From positions 7,130,001 to 7,194,000 of the forward strand of contig NZ_JACHDO010000001.1 of the NCBI RefSeq assembly GCF_014201115.1: a stretch of 64,000 bases of DNA, given 5' to 3'. Under the pieces are notes generated by a model. It searched no databases and was not told the origin of the DNA. It was given only the letters and a program-made list of their open reading frames with translations. Positions within the stretch are counted from its first letter, which is position 1, and every line of letters starts with the position of its first letter. The DNA comes from Nocardiopsis metallicus (GTDB lineage Bacteria; Actinomycetota; Actinomycetes; Streptosporangiales; Streptosporangiaceae). The translations under genes and the position numbers were made by a program. Shown in pieces: positions 1-7,885 of this stretch.

Positions 1-2
1 CG

Positions 3-38
3 CGCTCGGAGGGCGCGCAGGAGAAGACCTCGGCGTGA
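3..38 (+). CDS. possible 3' end of an upstream gene (partial)
   Basis: The third frame reads RSEGAQEKTSA and stops at TGA 36-38. It is far too short to identify, and it may equally be non-coding. Nothing else codes before the gene at 170. Confidence 0.2.
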   Translation, partial: RSEGAQEKTSA

Positions 39-169
39 CCGTAGCCACTGGCAAGGCGGCAAAACGGTCACAGTAGGACACATGACACGCACTTTCTCGC
101 CCATGCCCCTTGCCGAAGTTAGGTAAGGCAATGCAAAGTTGTGGGGTCAAGGTGTAAGGGGTCCGGTCC

Positions 170-691
170 ATGCCGCAGTTCGCGTTTCTCGAGGGTCAAC
201 CCTTCTGGGTGATCTACTGCACCCTGCTCGTGGTGATCCTGCTCCGCGCCCCCGCCACCTACTGGATCGGCCGCGGCCTGGGCGCCGGGGTCACCCGCGG
301 CCGCATGGGCGAGCGGCTCGGCCCCAAGCTCGACGCGGCCAAGCGGCGCATCGACCGCTACGGCGCGCCCGTGGTCACCCTCAGCTTCTTCACCGTGGGC
401 ATGCAGACGGCGATCAACTTCTCCGCCGGTGCCGTGAAGATGCGCTTCCCCCGGTACTTCGCCGCGGTGTTCGTCGGCGGTCTGGCCTGGGCGGGCCTGT
501 GGGGCACCGTGATCGCCGGGCTGGTCGGCACCTGGCTTGAACTCTTCCTCAAGTCGCCGTGGACCGCGGTGGGCGTGATCGTGATCGCCGTCGCGGCCGT
601 CACCGCTTTGGTGGTGGTCTCGCGCCTGGCCGGCCGCTTCCGCAAGGCCGGGGAAGCCGCCGCCGAACCCGAGACCGCCTCCGCGCCTTGA
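170..691 (+). CDS. DedA/VTT-family integral membrane protein
   Basis: A 173-residue protein with hydrophobic segments near residues 10-30, 75-95, 100-125 and 130-150. The region around residues 60-90 (RYGAPVVTLSFFTVGMQTA, then a glycine/alanine-rich helix with R and F) resembles the core of the DedA/VTT (SNARE-associated) family. Members of that family sit in the cytoplasmic membrane and some act as lipid scramblases or in envelope homeostasis. It is somewhat shorter than typical DedA proteins of about 200 residues. The ATG at 170 is preceded by AAGGGG about 9 nt upstream. No substrate can be read from the sequence. It stands alone upstream of a HAD phosphatase that has its own promoter. Confidence 0.65.
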   Translation: MPQFAFLEGQPFWVIYCTLLVVILLRAPATYWIGRGLGAGVTRGRMGERLGPKLDAAKRRIDRYGAPVVTLSFFTVGMQTAINFSAGAVKMRFPRYFAAVFVGGLAWAGLWGTVIAGLVGTWLELFLKSPWTAVGVIVIAVAAVTALVVVSRLAGRFRKAGEAAAEPETASAP

Positions 692-713
692 CCCCCGCCC
701 CCGCCCCCGCCCC

Positions 714-719
714 TAGGTT
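714..719 (+). promoter_or_regulatory. -10 box TAGGTT, leaderless promoter of the HAD gene
   Basis: TAGGTT lies 7 nt before the ATG at 727 and no Shine-Dalgarno is present, the usual picture of an actinobacterial leaderless mRNA. This decides the start of the downstream gene. Confidence 0.5.
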
Positions 720-726
720 GGGGTAC

Positions 727-1377
727 ATGCGCATTTCTGTTGACGCCGTTCTCTTCGACATCGACGGCACACTCGTGGACTCCACCGGCGCCGTGGAGCG
801 GACCTGGCGCCAGTGGGGCGAGGCCCACGGCATCGACCCCGAGGAGATCCTGGCGGTCTCCCACGGCAGGCGCTCCGAGGACACCATCGCGATGTTCCTG
901 CCCGAGGACCAGATCGACGAGGCCGCCGCCGAACTCGAGGAACTCGAACTCGCCGACCTCGGCGGCGTGGCCGCCCTGCCCGCCACCGCCGAACTCCTCT
1001 CCGCGCTGCCCGCCGCCCGCTGGGCCGCCGTCACCTCGGGCGGGCGCCGACTCATGCGCACCCGCCTGGAGGCAGCGAAGCTCCCCGTGCCCGAGGTGCT
1101 CGTCACCGCCGAGGACGTCACCGCGGGAAAGCCCGACCCCCAGGGCTACCTGAAGGCCGCCGCCGCGCTCGGCGTGGACCCCGCCCGCTGCCTGGTCGTC
1201 GAGGACGCCCCCGCCGGGGTGCGGGCCGGTCTGGCCTCCGGGGCCGCCGTCCTGGCCGTGGCCACCTCCCACAACCGCACCGACCTGGAGGGGATCGGCG
1301 CCACCGAGGTCATCGACAACCTCACATTCTGCAAACTGGAGACCGGACCCGACGGCCTCATCCTGTGCACGCCCTGA
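727..1377 (+). CDS. HAD-superfamily phosphatase, subfamily IA
   Basis: A 216-residue haloacid-dehalogenase-type hydrolase expected to dephosphorylate a small phosphorylated metabolite in the cytoplasm. Motif I is FDIDGTLVDS with nucleophile and acid Asp11 and Asp13. Motif II is TSGG near residue 103, motif III is GKPDP near residue 138, and motif IV is VVEDAPAG near residue 160. A helical cap of about 70 residues follows motif I, as in the phosphoglycolate/beta-phosphoglucomutase-like class. The start at 727 was chosen because a -10 box lies 7 nt upstream and motif I then begins at residue 9. The sequence does not reveal the substrate. Confidence 0.85.
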   Translation: MRISVDAVLFDIDGTLVDSTGAVERTWRQWGEAHGIDPEEILAVSHGRRSEDTIAMFLPEDQIDEAAAELEELELADLGGVAALPATAELLSALPAARWAAVTSGGRRLMRTRLEAAKLPVPEVLVTAEDVTAGKPDPQGYLKAAAALGVDPARCLVVEDAPAGVRAGLASGAAVLAVATSHNRTDLEGIGATEVIDNLTFCKLETGPDGLILCTP

Positions 1378-1481
1378 CCGCTCCCCGACCGTGCCTTCGA
1401 ACCGCCCCCGGCCGGGGCCCTGACCCGCGGCCGCGGCCGCCCCGGGACCCCGGGCTCCCGAAAGCCCCGCGCGGATTGCTC

Positions 1482-1487
1482 TAACCT
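1482..1487 (+). promoter_or_regulatory. -10 box TAACCT, leaderless promoter of the MetE-like gene
   Basis: TAACCT sits 8 nt before GTG 1496 with no Shine-Dalgarno between. It supports GTG 1496 rather than TTG 1487, which would overlap the -10 box. Confidence 0.45.
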
Positions 1488-1495
1488 TGGGCAAC

Positions 1496-2605
1496 GTGAG
1501 TCAACAGCAGCGCTATCCCTGGTCCGCCGCGTCCGCCACCGGTGTCGGTTCCTGGCCGGGTGAGGAACCCGACGAGACCATGCGGACCATCGTCGGTGAG
1601 CTCCCCGACCTGCCGCACCTGCCCGAACTCCCCGCGCGGGGCGCGGGCGCCGACATGATCGGGCGCGCCGCGGGCCTCCTCGTGGACCTCCCCGTCGAGG
1701 TCCAGCCCACCGGCTGGCGGGTCGTGGACACCCCAGGCCGGGACCTCGCCCGCGCCGGGAGCTTCCTCTCCTACGACCTCGACGCCCTCACCGAGCACCT
1801 GCACGCCTACGAGGGGCCGCTCAAGATCCAGCTCGCCGGGCCCTGGACCCTGGCCGCGTCGATCGAGCTCCGCAACGGCCAGCGGGTGGTCTCGGACCCC
1901 GGGGCCCACCGCGACCTCGCCGAATCCCACCTGGAGGGCGCCCTCGCGCACATCGCCGACGTGCGCGGGCGGGTGCCCGGGGCTCAGCTCATCGTCCAGA
2001 TCGACGAGCCCTCCCTGCCGTCGGTCCTGCTCGGCTCCCTGCCCACCGCCAGCGGCCTCGGGCTCGTGCCCGCCGTGGACCGGATCCAGGTGGAAGCGGT
2101 TCTGCGCACGCTCTTCGCCGCCATCGCCGAGACCGGCGCCGTGCCCGCCGCCCACTGCTGTGCCGCCGGTGTCCCGATCGACCTCCTGCGCCGCAGCGGG
2201 GCCCGCGCCCTGAGCGTGAACGCCCTGCTGCTGGAGCGGGCGCACGACGAGATGGTCGGCACCGCTGTGGAGGACGGGCTCGGCCTCCTGCTCGGCACGG
2301 TCCCCGCCACGGACCCGCCCGCGTCCGCACCCGCTCCCGGACCGGCGCGCGGATCGGCGGGCAGCTCGCTGGGCGGCCCCTCCGGACGGCCTGCCGCGGA
2401 CCGCGGAATGTCGGACCCGGCGACTATCGTCGATCCTGTCAGGGAGTTGTGGAACCGGCTGGGATTCAGCCCTGACCTGCTCTCCCGCGCGGTGGTCAAC
2501 ACCCCCACCTGCGGGCTGGCAGGGGCCTCGCCCCGGCACGCCAGAGCAGCGCTCAAGGCCGCCAGGGACGGCGCCCGGGTCCTGCGGGACGAACCCCGCA
2601 AGTGA
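1496..2605 (+). CDS. MetE-like cobalamin-independent methionine synthase domain protein
   Basis: A 369-residue protein resembling the catalytic C-terminal half of cobalamin-independent methionine synthase (UROD/MetE fold). It carries GPWTLAASIELRNG near residue 121, QIDEPSLPSVL near residue 165 and AAHCCAAGVPIDLL near residue 217; the His and Cys there are candidate zinc ligands. Full MetE is about 750 residues. Short single-domain forms occur next to ligA in many actinomycetes, as here, and their methyl donor is not settled. Residues 268-315 form a low-complexity Pro/Ala/Ser linker before a conserved tail. GTG 1496 was chosen from the leaderless -10 box and because MSQQQRYPWSAASATGVGSW is a typical family N-terminus. 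Confidence 0.75.
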   Translation: MSQQQRYPWSAASATGVGSWPGEEPDETMRTIVGELPDLPHLPELPARGAGADMIGRAAGLLVDLPVEVQPTGWRVVDTPGRDLARAGSFLSYDLDALTEHLHAYEGPLKIQLAGPWTLAASIELRNGQRVVSDPGAHRDLAESHLEGALAHIADVRGRVPGAQLIVQIDEPSLPSVLLGSLPTASGLGLVPAVDRIQVEAVLRTLFAAIAETGAVPAAHCCAAGVPIDLLRRSGARALSVNALLLERAHDEMVGTAVEDGLGLLLGTVPATDPPASAPAPGPARGSAGSSLGGPSGRPAADRGMSDPATIVDPVRELWNRLGFSPDLLSRAVVNTPTCGLAGASPRHARAALKAARDGARVLRDEPRK

Positions 2606-2727
2606 CCCGGGAACCGTCCAGCGGCAAGCCGACAACAGCTCGACACCAGCGCCCCCGACACCAGTAGGCCCCCGCCCCCGGATCCCCCCGACCAGGCCCC
2701 CGCGAAAGCAACTACGAAAGGCAGGCC

Positions 2728-4953
2728 GTGAGCGCGCCCGACAACACCACCGTCCCCGACGAGGTACGCGCCCGCCACGCCGAGTTGTGTCGTGAGCTGG
2801 ACGACCACAGCTACCGGTACTACCTGGGCAACCCGATCGTCTCCGACGCCGAGTACGACCAGCTCATGCAGGAGCTGCGCGACACCGAGGACGAGTACCC
2901 GATCCTCATCACCCAGGACTCGCCCACGCAGAAGGTCGGCGCGCCGATCAGCGTCGACTTCGCCGAGGTCGAGCACCTCGTGCGGATGGAGAGCCTGGGC
3001 AACGCCTTCAACACCGACGAACTCAACGCCTGGGCCGACCGCGCCTCCGCCGAGGTGCCCGTCAGCGCCTACTTGTGCGAGCTCAAGATCGACGGCCTCG
3101 CGGTGGACCTGGTCTACGAGCGCGGTCGGCTGATCCGGGCCGCGACCAGGGGCGACGGCCGGGTCGGCGAGGACATCACGCTCAACGTCCGCACCATCGC
3201 CGTGGTCCCCGAGCAGCTCGACGAGAGCGTGCGACCCGCCCCCGAGCTGCTGGAGGTGCGCGGCGAGGTCTTTCTTCCGGTCGAGGACTTCGAGAAGCTC
3301 AACCAGCGCATCACCGCCGACGGCAGTCACGCCCCGTTCGCCAACCCGCGCAACGCCGCCGCCGGTTCGCTGCGGCAGAAGGATCCGAGGGTCACCGCCA
3401 CCCGGCCGCTGTCGATGATCGTGCACGGCGTCGGCGCCTACACGCCCGCGGCCCAGGGCGGCGAGGACGTCGCCTTCACCAGCCAGTCGCAGGCCTACAC
3501 CCTGCTCGGCGAGTGGGGGCTGCCGCTCAGCGACCGGTACAGGGTCGTGGCCACGATGGACGAGGTCCGCGAGTACGTCGCCCACTACCAGGCGCACCGG
3601 CACGACCCCGCCTACGAGATCGACGGCATCGTCACCAAGGTGGACGACTTCGCCCTCCAGCGGCGGCTGGGCTCCACCAGCCGCGCGCCCCGGTGGGCCA
3701 TCGCGTACAAGTACCCGCCCGAGGAGGTCACCACCACGCTGGTCGACATCAAGGTGGGCGTGGGCCGCACCGGCCGGGTCACCCCCTACGGCGTGATGGA
3801 GCCGGTCGTGGTGGCCGGGTCCGAGGTCGAGTTCGCCACCCTGCACAACGCCCAGGAGGTCGCCCGCAAGGGTGTGCGCGTCGGCGACACCGTCGTCCTG
3901 CGCAAGGCGGGCGACGTCATCCCCGAGATCGTCGGCCCGGTCCTGGACCGCCGCGACGGCAGCGAGCGGGAGTTCGTCATGCCCGAGCGGTGCCCCGAGT
4001 GCGACACCGAGCTCGGGCAGCAGAAGGAGGGCGACGTCGACCTGCGCTGCCCCAACGCCCGCTCCTGCCCGGGCCAGCTGCGCGAACGGGTCGCCTTCAT
4101 CGCCGGTCGCAAGGCCCTGGACATCGAGGCGCTCGGCTACGTGGCGGCCACCGCGCTCACCCAGCCGCTGGAACCGGCCGAGGCGCCGCTGAGCAACGAG
4201 GGCGACCTGTTCGACCTCACCGTCGAGCAGCTGCTGCCGATCCGCACGCACGTCCTGGACCCGGACACCACCGAGCCCAAGACCGACCCCAAGACCGGTG
4301 AACCCAAGGTCGTCTCCTTCTTCGCCAATATGAAGGGCGAGCCGAAGAAGACCGTGGAGAAGCTGTTCGATCAGCTGGAGGAGGCCAAGAAGAAGCCGCT
4401 GTGGCGGGTGCTGGTCTCCCTGTCCATCCGGCACGTGGGCCCGCGCGCCGCCGAGGACCTGGCCCGCCACTTCCGCTCCATGGACGCGATCCGGGGCGCG
4501 ACCGAAGAGGAACTGGCGTCCGTGGACGGCGTCGGCCCGACCATCGCCCGCTCCATCCACGAGTGGTTCGCGGTCGACTGGCACACCGAGATCGTCCGGA
4601 AGTGGGCGGCCGCGGGTGTCCGTATGGAGGACGAGGGTCAGGAGCCGGGTTCGCGAGTCCTGGAGGGCGTCACGGTCGTGGTGACCGGCTCCCTGGAGGG
4701 CTTCACCCGGGACGGCGCCAAGGAGGCCGTCGCCGAGCTCGGCGGCCGCGCCACCGCCTCGGTCTCCAAGAAGACGGGCTTCGTGGTGGTCGGCGACGCC
4801 CCCGGATCCAAGTACGACAAGGCCGTCAAGCTGGGTGTTCCAGTGCTCGACGAGGCCGGTTTCCGGGTGCTGCTCTCCGACGGTCCGGAGGCCGCGGCGG
4901 GCTTGCGGATCAATCCCGTCGAGAAGGCCCCGGAGAAGGACACGGCCGAGTAG
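2728..4953 (+). CDS. ligA: NAD-dependent DNA ligase LigA
   Basis: A 741-residue replicative DNA ligase that seals nicks using NAD+. Domains in order are the Ia nicotinamide-binding region (YYLGNPIVSDAEYDQLMQEL, about 31-50), adenylation domain with catalytic Lys120 in the KIDG motif, OB fold (VGVGRTGRVTPYGVMEPV, about 350), a four-cysteine zinc finger (CPEC...CPNARSC, about 425-450), helix-hairpin-helix repeats (about 560-620) and a C-terminal BRCT domain (about 645-720). A charged Asp/Pro/Lys-rich insert lies at about 490-540. The length is slightly above the usual 670-700 residues. GTG 2728 has an AAAGGCAGG ribosome binding site. It follows the MetE-like gene by 122 nt. Confidence 0.97.
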   Translation: MSAPDNTTVPDEVRARHAELCRELDDHSYRYYLGNPIVSDAEYDQLMQELRDTEDEYPILITQDSPTQKVGAPISVDFAEVEHLVRMESLGNAFNTDELNAWADRASAEVPVSAYLCELKIDGLAVDLVYERGRLIRAATRGDGRVGEDITLNVRTIAVVPEQLDESVRPAPELLEVRGEVFLPVEDFEKLNQRITADGSHAPFANPRNAAAGSLRQKDPRVTATRPLSMIVHGVGAYTPAAQGGEDVAFTSQSQAYTLLGEWGLPLSDRYRVVATMDEVREYVAHYQAHRHDPAYEIDGIVTKVDDFALQRRLGSTSRAPRWAIAYKYPPEEVTTTLVDIKVGVGRTGRVTPYGVMEPVVVAGSEVEFATLHNAQEVARKGVRVGDTVVLRKAGDVIPEIVGPVLDRRDGSEREFVMPERCPECDTELGQQKEGDVDLRCPNARSCPGQLRERVAFIAGRKALDIEALGYVAATALTQPLEPAEAPLSNEGDLFDLTVEQLLPIRTHVLDPDTTEPKTDPKTGEPKVVSFFANMKGEPKKTVEKLFDQLEEAKKKPLWRVLVSLSIRHVGPRAAEDLARHFRSMDAIRGATEEELASVDGVGPTIARSIHEWFAVDWHTEIVRKWAAAGVRMEDEGQEPGSRVLEGVTVVVTGSLEGFTRDGAKEAVAELGGRATASVSKKTGFVVVGDAPGSKYDKAVKLGVPVLDEAGFRVLLSDGPEAAAGLRINPVEKAPEKDTAE

Positions 4954-4996
4954 GCTCCGCCGCACACCTTTCGAGCACGGGCACGTACCCGTGGGC

Positions 4997-5025
4997 CGGG
5001 CAGGGATCCGAGGGGTCCCTGCCCG
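4997..5025 (+). terminator. terminator hairpin after ligA
   Basis: Perfect 10-bp inverted repeat CGGGCAGGGA / TCCCTGCCCG with a 9-nt loop, 44 nt after the ligA stop. There is no T-run, as is common in actinomycetes. Confidence 0.7.
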
Positions 5026-5151
5026 TACAGCTGACGAAATGCTTAACGGATAGTCCTTATCGGGCGACACTTGGTGACGAAAGCCCGTAAGCTGTGCAAC
5101 TACCCCCTGGATACGGACACAGCTGTATTCGGATATCGGTCATGCGCCACG

Positions 5152-5208
5152 AGGACACAGGGTTCAGAAGACACAGGGTTCAGAGGACACGGAGTTCAAG
5201 GGACACGG
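5152..5208 (+). repeat. short tandem repeat directly before the GGDEF-EAL start
   Basis: About 3.5 copies of a 16-bp unit: AGGACACAGGGTTCAG, then AAGACACAGGGTTCAG, then a variant ending AGTTCAAG, then GGACACGG running into the ATG at 5209. The last unit supplies the likely ribosome binding site, so copy-number changes could alter spacing upstream of the gene. Confidence 0.7.
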
Positions 5209-7251
5209 ATGAAGGACCCCATCGGTACGCGGGACATCGGTCCCCGGGTCGGGACGCCGCTCTGGCTCTACTTGGCGGCGGCCACCGTCGCGGGCGCGGC
5301 CCTGCTCGGCGTCTCCAGCCTCGAACTCGGCCTCGACCAGCTGGTCGACCTGGCCAAGGAGCCCCTGATCTGGGTGCTGCTGTGCATGGTGATCATCGGT
5401 GAGCTGAGACCCATCGCCATGCCTGGCCAACCGCCGGGCAGCGGCGCGCCCACCTCACTGCCCTTCACCTTCGCGCTCGTCATCTTCTACGGGCTGCCCG
5501 TCGCCGCCCTCCTCCAGTGCGCGGCCACCGTCGTCGCCGGGATCGCCCGCGGCCACGCGCCCCACCGGACCGCCTTCAACGCCGCCCAGTACGTCCTCTC
5601 CCTGGGCGTGGCCGACGCGGTCCTGCGCCTCACGCTCCCCGAGATCGTCGCCACCCCCTGGGTGCCCGCCGGCGGAGAACTCGTCGCCATCGCCCTCGCC
5701 GGATCCGCCTCGTTCCTGGTCAACCGGGTCCTGGTGCTGTGCGCGGTGGCCATGCACGAACGCGCCTCCCTGTACCAGGTCATGTTCAAGGGCCTGGGCC
5801 AGCAGGTGTACGTCAACGGGGTCCTGCTCAGCCTGTCCCCGCTGATCGTCCTCGCGATGACCCACTCGGTCCTCTACGTCCCGCTGTTCGCCTTCCCTCT
5901 GGGCGCCCTCTACACCAGCGCCCTGCTGTCGGTGAAACGCGACCACCAGGCCAACCACGACGAACTCACCGGCCTGGCCAACCGCAAGCTCCTCACCGTC
6001 CGCGCCCGCCGGGAGATCGAGGACGCCCACCAGCGCGGCAACCGGGTCGGCCTGCTCCTGCTCGACCTGGACCGGTTCAAGGAGGTCAACGACACCCTCG
6101 GCCACCCGACCGGCGACCGGCTCCTGCAGACCCTCGCCCACCGGCTCACCCACAGCATCCGCCCGGGCGACCTGGTGGCCCGGCTGGGCGGCGACGAGTT
6201 CGCGATCCTGCTGCCGAAGGTGCGCGACACCGCCTCGGCCCGCGAGGTGGCCCTGCGCCTCAAGGGCGCGCTGGCCGAACCGGTGCGGCTGGACGGCATG
6301 GACTTCGACCTACAGGTCAGCACCGGGATCGCGCTGTATCCGGACGACGCCCCGAGCTTCGAACTCCTCATGCAGCGCGCCGACGTCGCCATGTACGTCG
6401 CCAAGGCCGACCGCACCGGGGTGGAGAGCTACGACCCCGGCAAGGACCGCAACTCCACCGCCCGGCTCAGCATGTACAGCGAACTGCGCAGAGGCCTGGC
6501 CGAGGGCGCCCTGGAGATGCACTACCAGCCCAAGGTGACCCTGGCAGACGACCGCCCCGTGGGCCTGGAGGCCCTTGCCCGCTGGCGGCACCCGGTGCGC
6601 GGCCTGCTCACCCCGGACGAGTTCATGCCGGTGATCGAGCACTCCAACCTGTTCCGCGCCTTCACCGGGCAGGTCCTGGACATCGCCCTGGCCCGGATCG
6701 CGCTGTGGCGGAAGGAGGGGTTGACCCTGCCGGTCGCGGTCAACCTGGGAGTGCGCGAACTCCTGGACCCCGACCTGCCCGAGACCATCGCCTCGGCCCT
6801 GCGCGAGCACCGGGTCCCACCCGCCCAGCTGGTCCTGGAGATCAGCGAACGCACCCTCATCGCCGACCCCGAAGCCGCCACCGAAGCGCTCAGACGCCTG
6901 CGCTCCCTGGGCGTGGGGCTGTCCCTGGACGACTTCGGCACCGGCCACTTCACCCTCGCCCAGCTGGCCGGACTGCCGATGGACGAGGTGAAGATCCACG
7001 AGTCCTTCACCGCCCGCCTGGTCGACGGCACCCCCAACGGCCGCACCATCGTCCGCGGCGCGATCGCCCTGATCAAGGCGCTGGGCATGAGCCCCACCGC
7101 CGAGGGGGTGCAGTCCCGCGAACTGGCCGAGGCCGCCCGCGAAACCGGCTGCCACACCGCCCAGGGCCACTACCTGGCCCCACCGATGCGGGCCCGCGAC
7201 GTCACGGCCTGGGTGGCAGCCCGCGACAGCGGCACCGAAACCCCGGTCTGA
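5209..7251 (+). CDS. rmdB: membrane GGDEF-EAL c-di-GMP turnover protein, RmdB-like
   Basis: A 680-residue protein with about seven to eight membrane helices in residues 15-240, then a GGDEF domain and a C-terminal EAL domain. The GGDEF signature is intact at residues 327-331, so diguanylate cyclase activity is possible. The EAL motif is intact at 454-456, with the later ISER, DDFGTGH and AEGVQ segments expected of phosphodiesterases. Position directly after ligA is shared, from memory, with Streptomyces RmdB, a c-di-GMP phosphodiesterase controlling development; the symbol rests on that. An in-frame GTG exists at 5071, but ATG 5209 is preferred because the membrane domain begins right after it and AAGGGACACGG precedes it. 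Confidence 0.8.
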   Translation: MKDPIGTRDIGPRVGTPLWLYLAAATVAGAALLGVSSLELGLDQLVDLAKEPLIWVLLCMVIIGELRPIAMPGQPPGSGAPTSLPFTFALVIFYGLPVAALLQCAATVVAGIARGHAPHRTAFNAAQYVLSLGVADAVLRLTLPEIVATPWVPAGGELVAIALAGSASFLVNRVLVLCAVAMHERASLYQVMFKGLGQQVYVNGVLLSLSPLIVLAMTHSVLYVPLFAFPLGALYTSALLSVKRDHQANHDELTGLANRKLLTVRARREIEDAHQRGNRVGLLLLDLDRFKEVNDTLGHPTGDRLLQTLAHRLTHSIRPGDLVARLGGDEFAILLPKVRDTASAREVALRLKGALAEPVRLDGMDFDLQVSTGIALYPDDAPSFELLMQRADVAMYVAKADRTGVESYDPGKDRNSTARLSMYSELRRGLAEGALEMHYQPKVTLADDRPVGLEALARWRHPVRGLLTPDEFMPVIEHSNLFRAFTGQVLDIALARIALWRKEGLTLPVAVNLGVRELLDPDLPETIASALREHRVPPAQLVLEISERTLIADPEAATEALRRLRSLGVGLSLDDFGTGHFTLAQLAGLPMDEVKIHESFTARLVDGTPNGRTIVRGAIALIKALGMSPTAEGVQSRELAEAARETGCHTAQGHYLAPPMRARDVTAWVAARDSGTETPV

Positions 7252-7420
7252 CCCCTCGCCCTCGCCCGCTCCCATGCCCGTGGCACCGGCACCCGGGGCG
7301 AACCCTCGTGCAGCCGTGCCGCTGTGCCGCCGTCCGCGACGGCACCACCCCTCAGTCCTCCGGCGTGGTGCGCCGGTCCAGCCCTCGGAACAGGAACCCC
7401 GGCCACCCCGGCCGGGTCCT

Positions 7421-7490
7421 CTCCCCGTGACCTGGCTACCAGAAGCAAGCTCGGCGCCGATTTCGCTTCTGGTAGCAAGATCACGCCGGG
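7421..7490. repeat. imperfect long palindrome, sibling of the 50.3-kb palindrome
   Basis: A large inverted repeat centred on GGCGCC (7453-7458). Arms include CTACCAGAAGC and GCTTCTGGTAG, with several mismatches nearer the centre and at the ends. The sequence clearly matches the exact palindrome at 50306-50365 (shared core GCTACCAG-N-AGCAAG and CGGCGCCG). It occupies the 334-nt gap between the GGDEF-EAL gene and gatC; the rest of the gap is GC-rich with a possible -10 (TAGGAT, about 7540) for gatC. It is neither a normal terminator (no T-run) nor a known operator to me. Confidence 0.75.
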
Positions 7491-7585
7491 AAGAGGGCGT
7501 CTGGTCGCGGACCGGCACCGGTACCGGTGCCGGGCCAATAGGATTGGGCTGATCACCCGTCCGCCGAAGAAACGGTTCTCAACTG

Positions 7586-7885
7586 ATGACCGCCATCACC
7601 CGTGATGAGGTCGCGCACCTCGCCCGGTTGTCGCGGCTGGCGCTCGACGAGAGCGAGCTCGACACGCTCGCCGCCCAGCTCGGTGACATCCTCACCGCCG
7701 TGGCCAAGGTGCAGGAGGTCGCCCAGGGCGACATCCCGCCGAGCTCGCACGCCCTGCCGCTGACCAACGTCTACCGCCCCGACGAGGCCAAGCCCGGCCT
7801 CACCCCAGAGCAGGCCCTGGCCGGTGCCCCCGCGGTCGAGGACCAGCGCTTCCGGGTGCCGCGGATCCTTGGGGAGGAACAGTAG
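7586..7885 (+). CDS. gatC: Asp/Glu-tRNA amidotransferase subunit C
   Basis: A 99-residue GatC, the small belt subunit that holds GatA and GatB together in the amidotransferase converting Glu-tRNA(Gln) to Gln-tRNA(Gln), and Asp-tRNA(Asn) where needed. It shows the family signature at the N-terminus (ITRDEVAHLARLSRLALDE), the central helix TLAAQLGDILTAVAKVQE, and the C-terminal PAVEDQRFRVPRIL. The stop abuts the gatA start (TAGATG), so the two are translationally coupled. The upstream ribosome binding site is weak. Confidence 0.95.
   Translation: MTAITRDEVAHLARLSRLALDESELDTLAAQLGDILTAVAKVQEVAQGDIPPSSHALPLTNVYRPDEAKPGLTPEQALAGAPAVEDQRFRVPRILGEEQ

Noticed and set aside
120..135. TTAGGTAAGGC before the DedA-like gene as an iron box (DtxR/IdeR site)
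   Set aside because: Only the left half fits the known 19-bp palindrome; the right half does not, and the downstream gene has no obvious iron link.
1984..5070. Very long minus-strand reading frame (over 1000 codons) opposite ligA
   Set aside because: It lies opposite well-supported genes, has the His/Asp/Gly/Val composition typical of antisense frames in GC-rich DNA, and no domain. The same applies to other long antisense frames in the window, such as 17773-20670 and 34545-36338.
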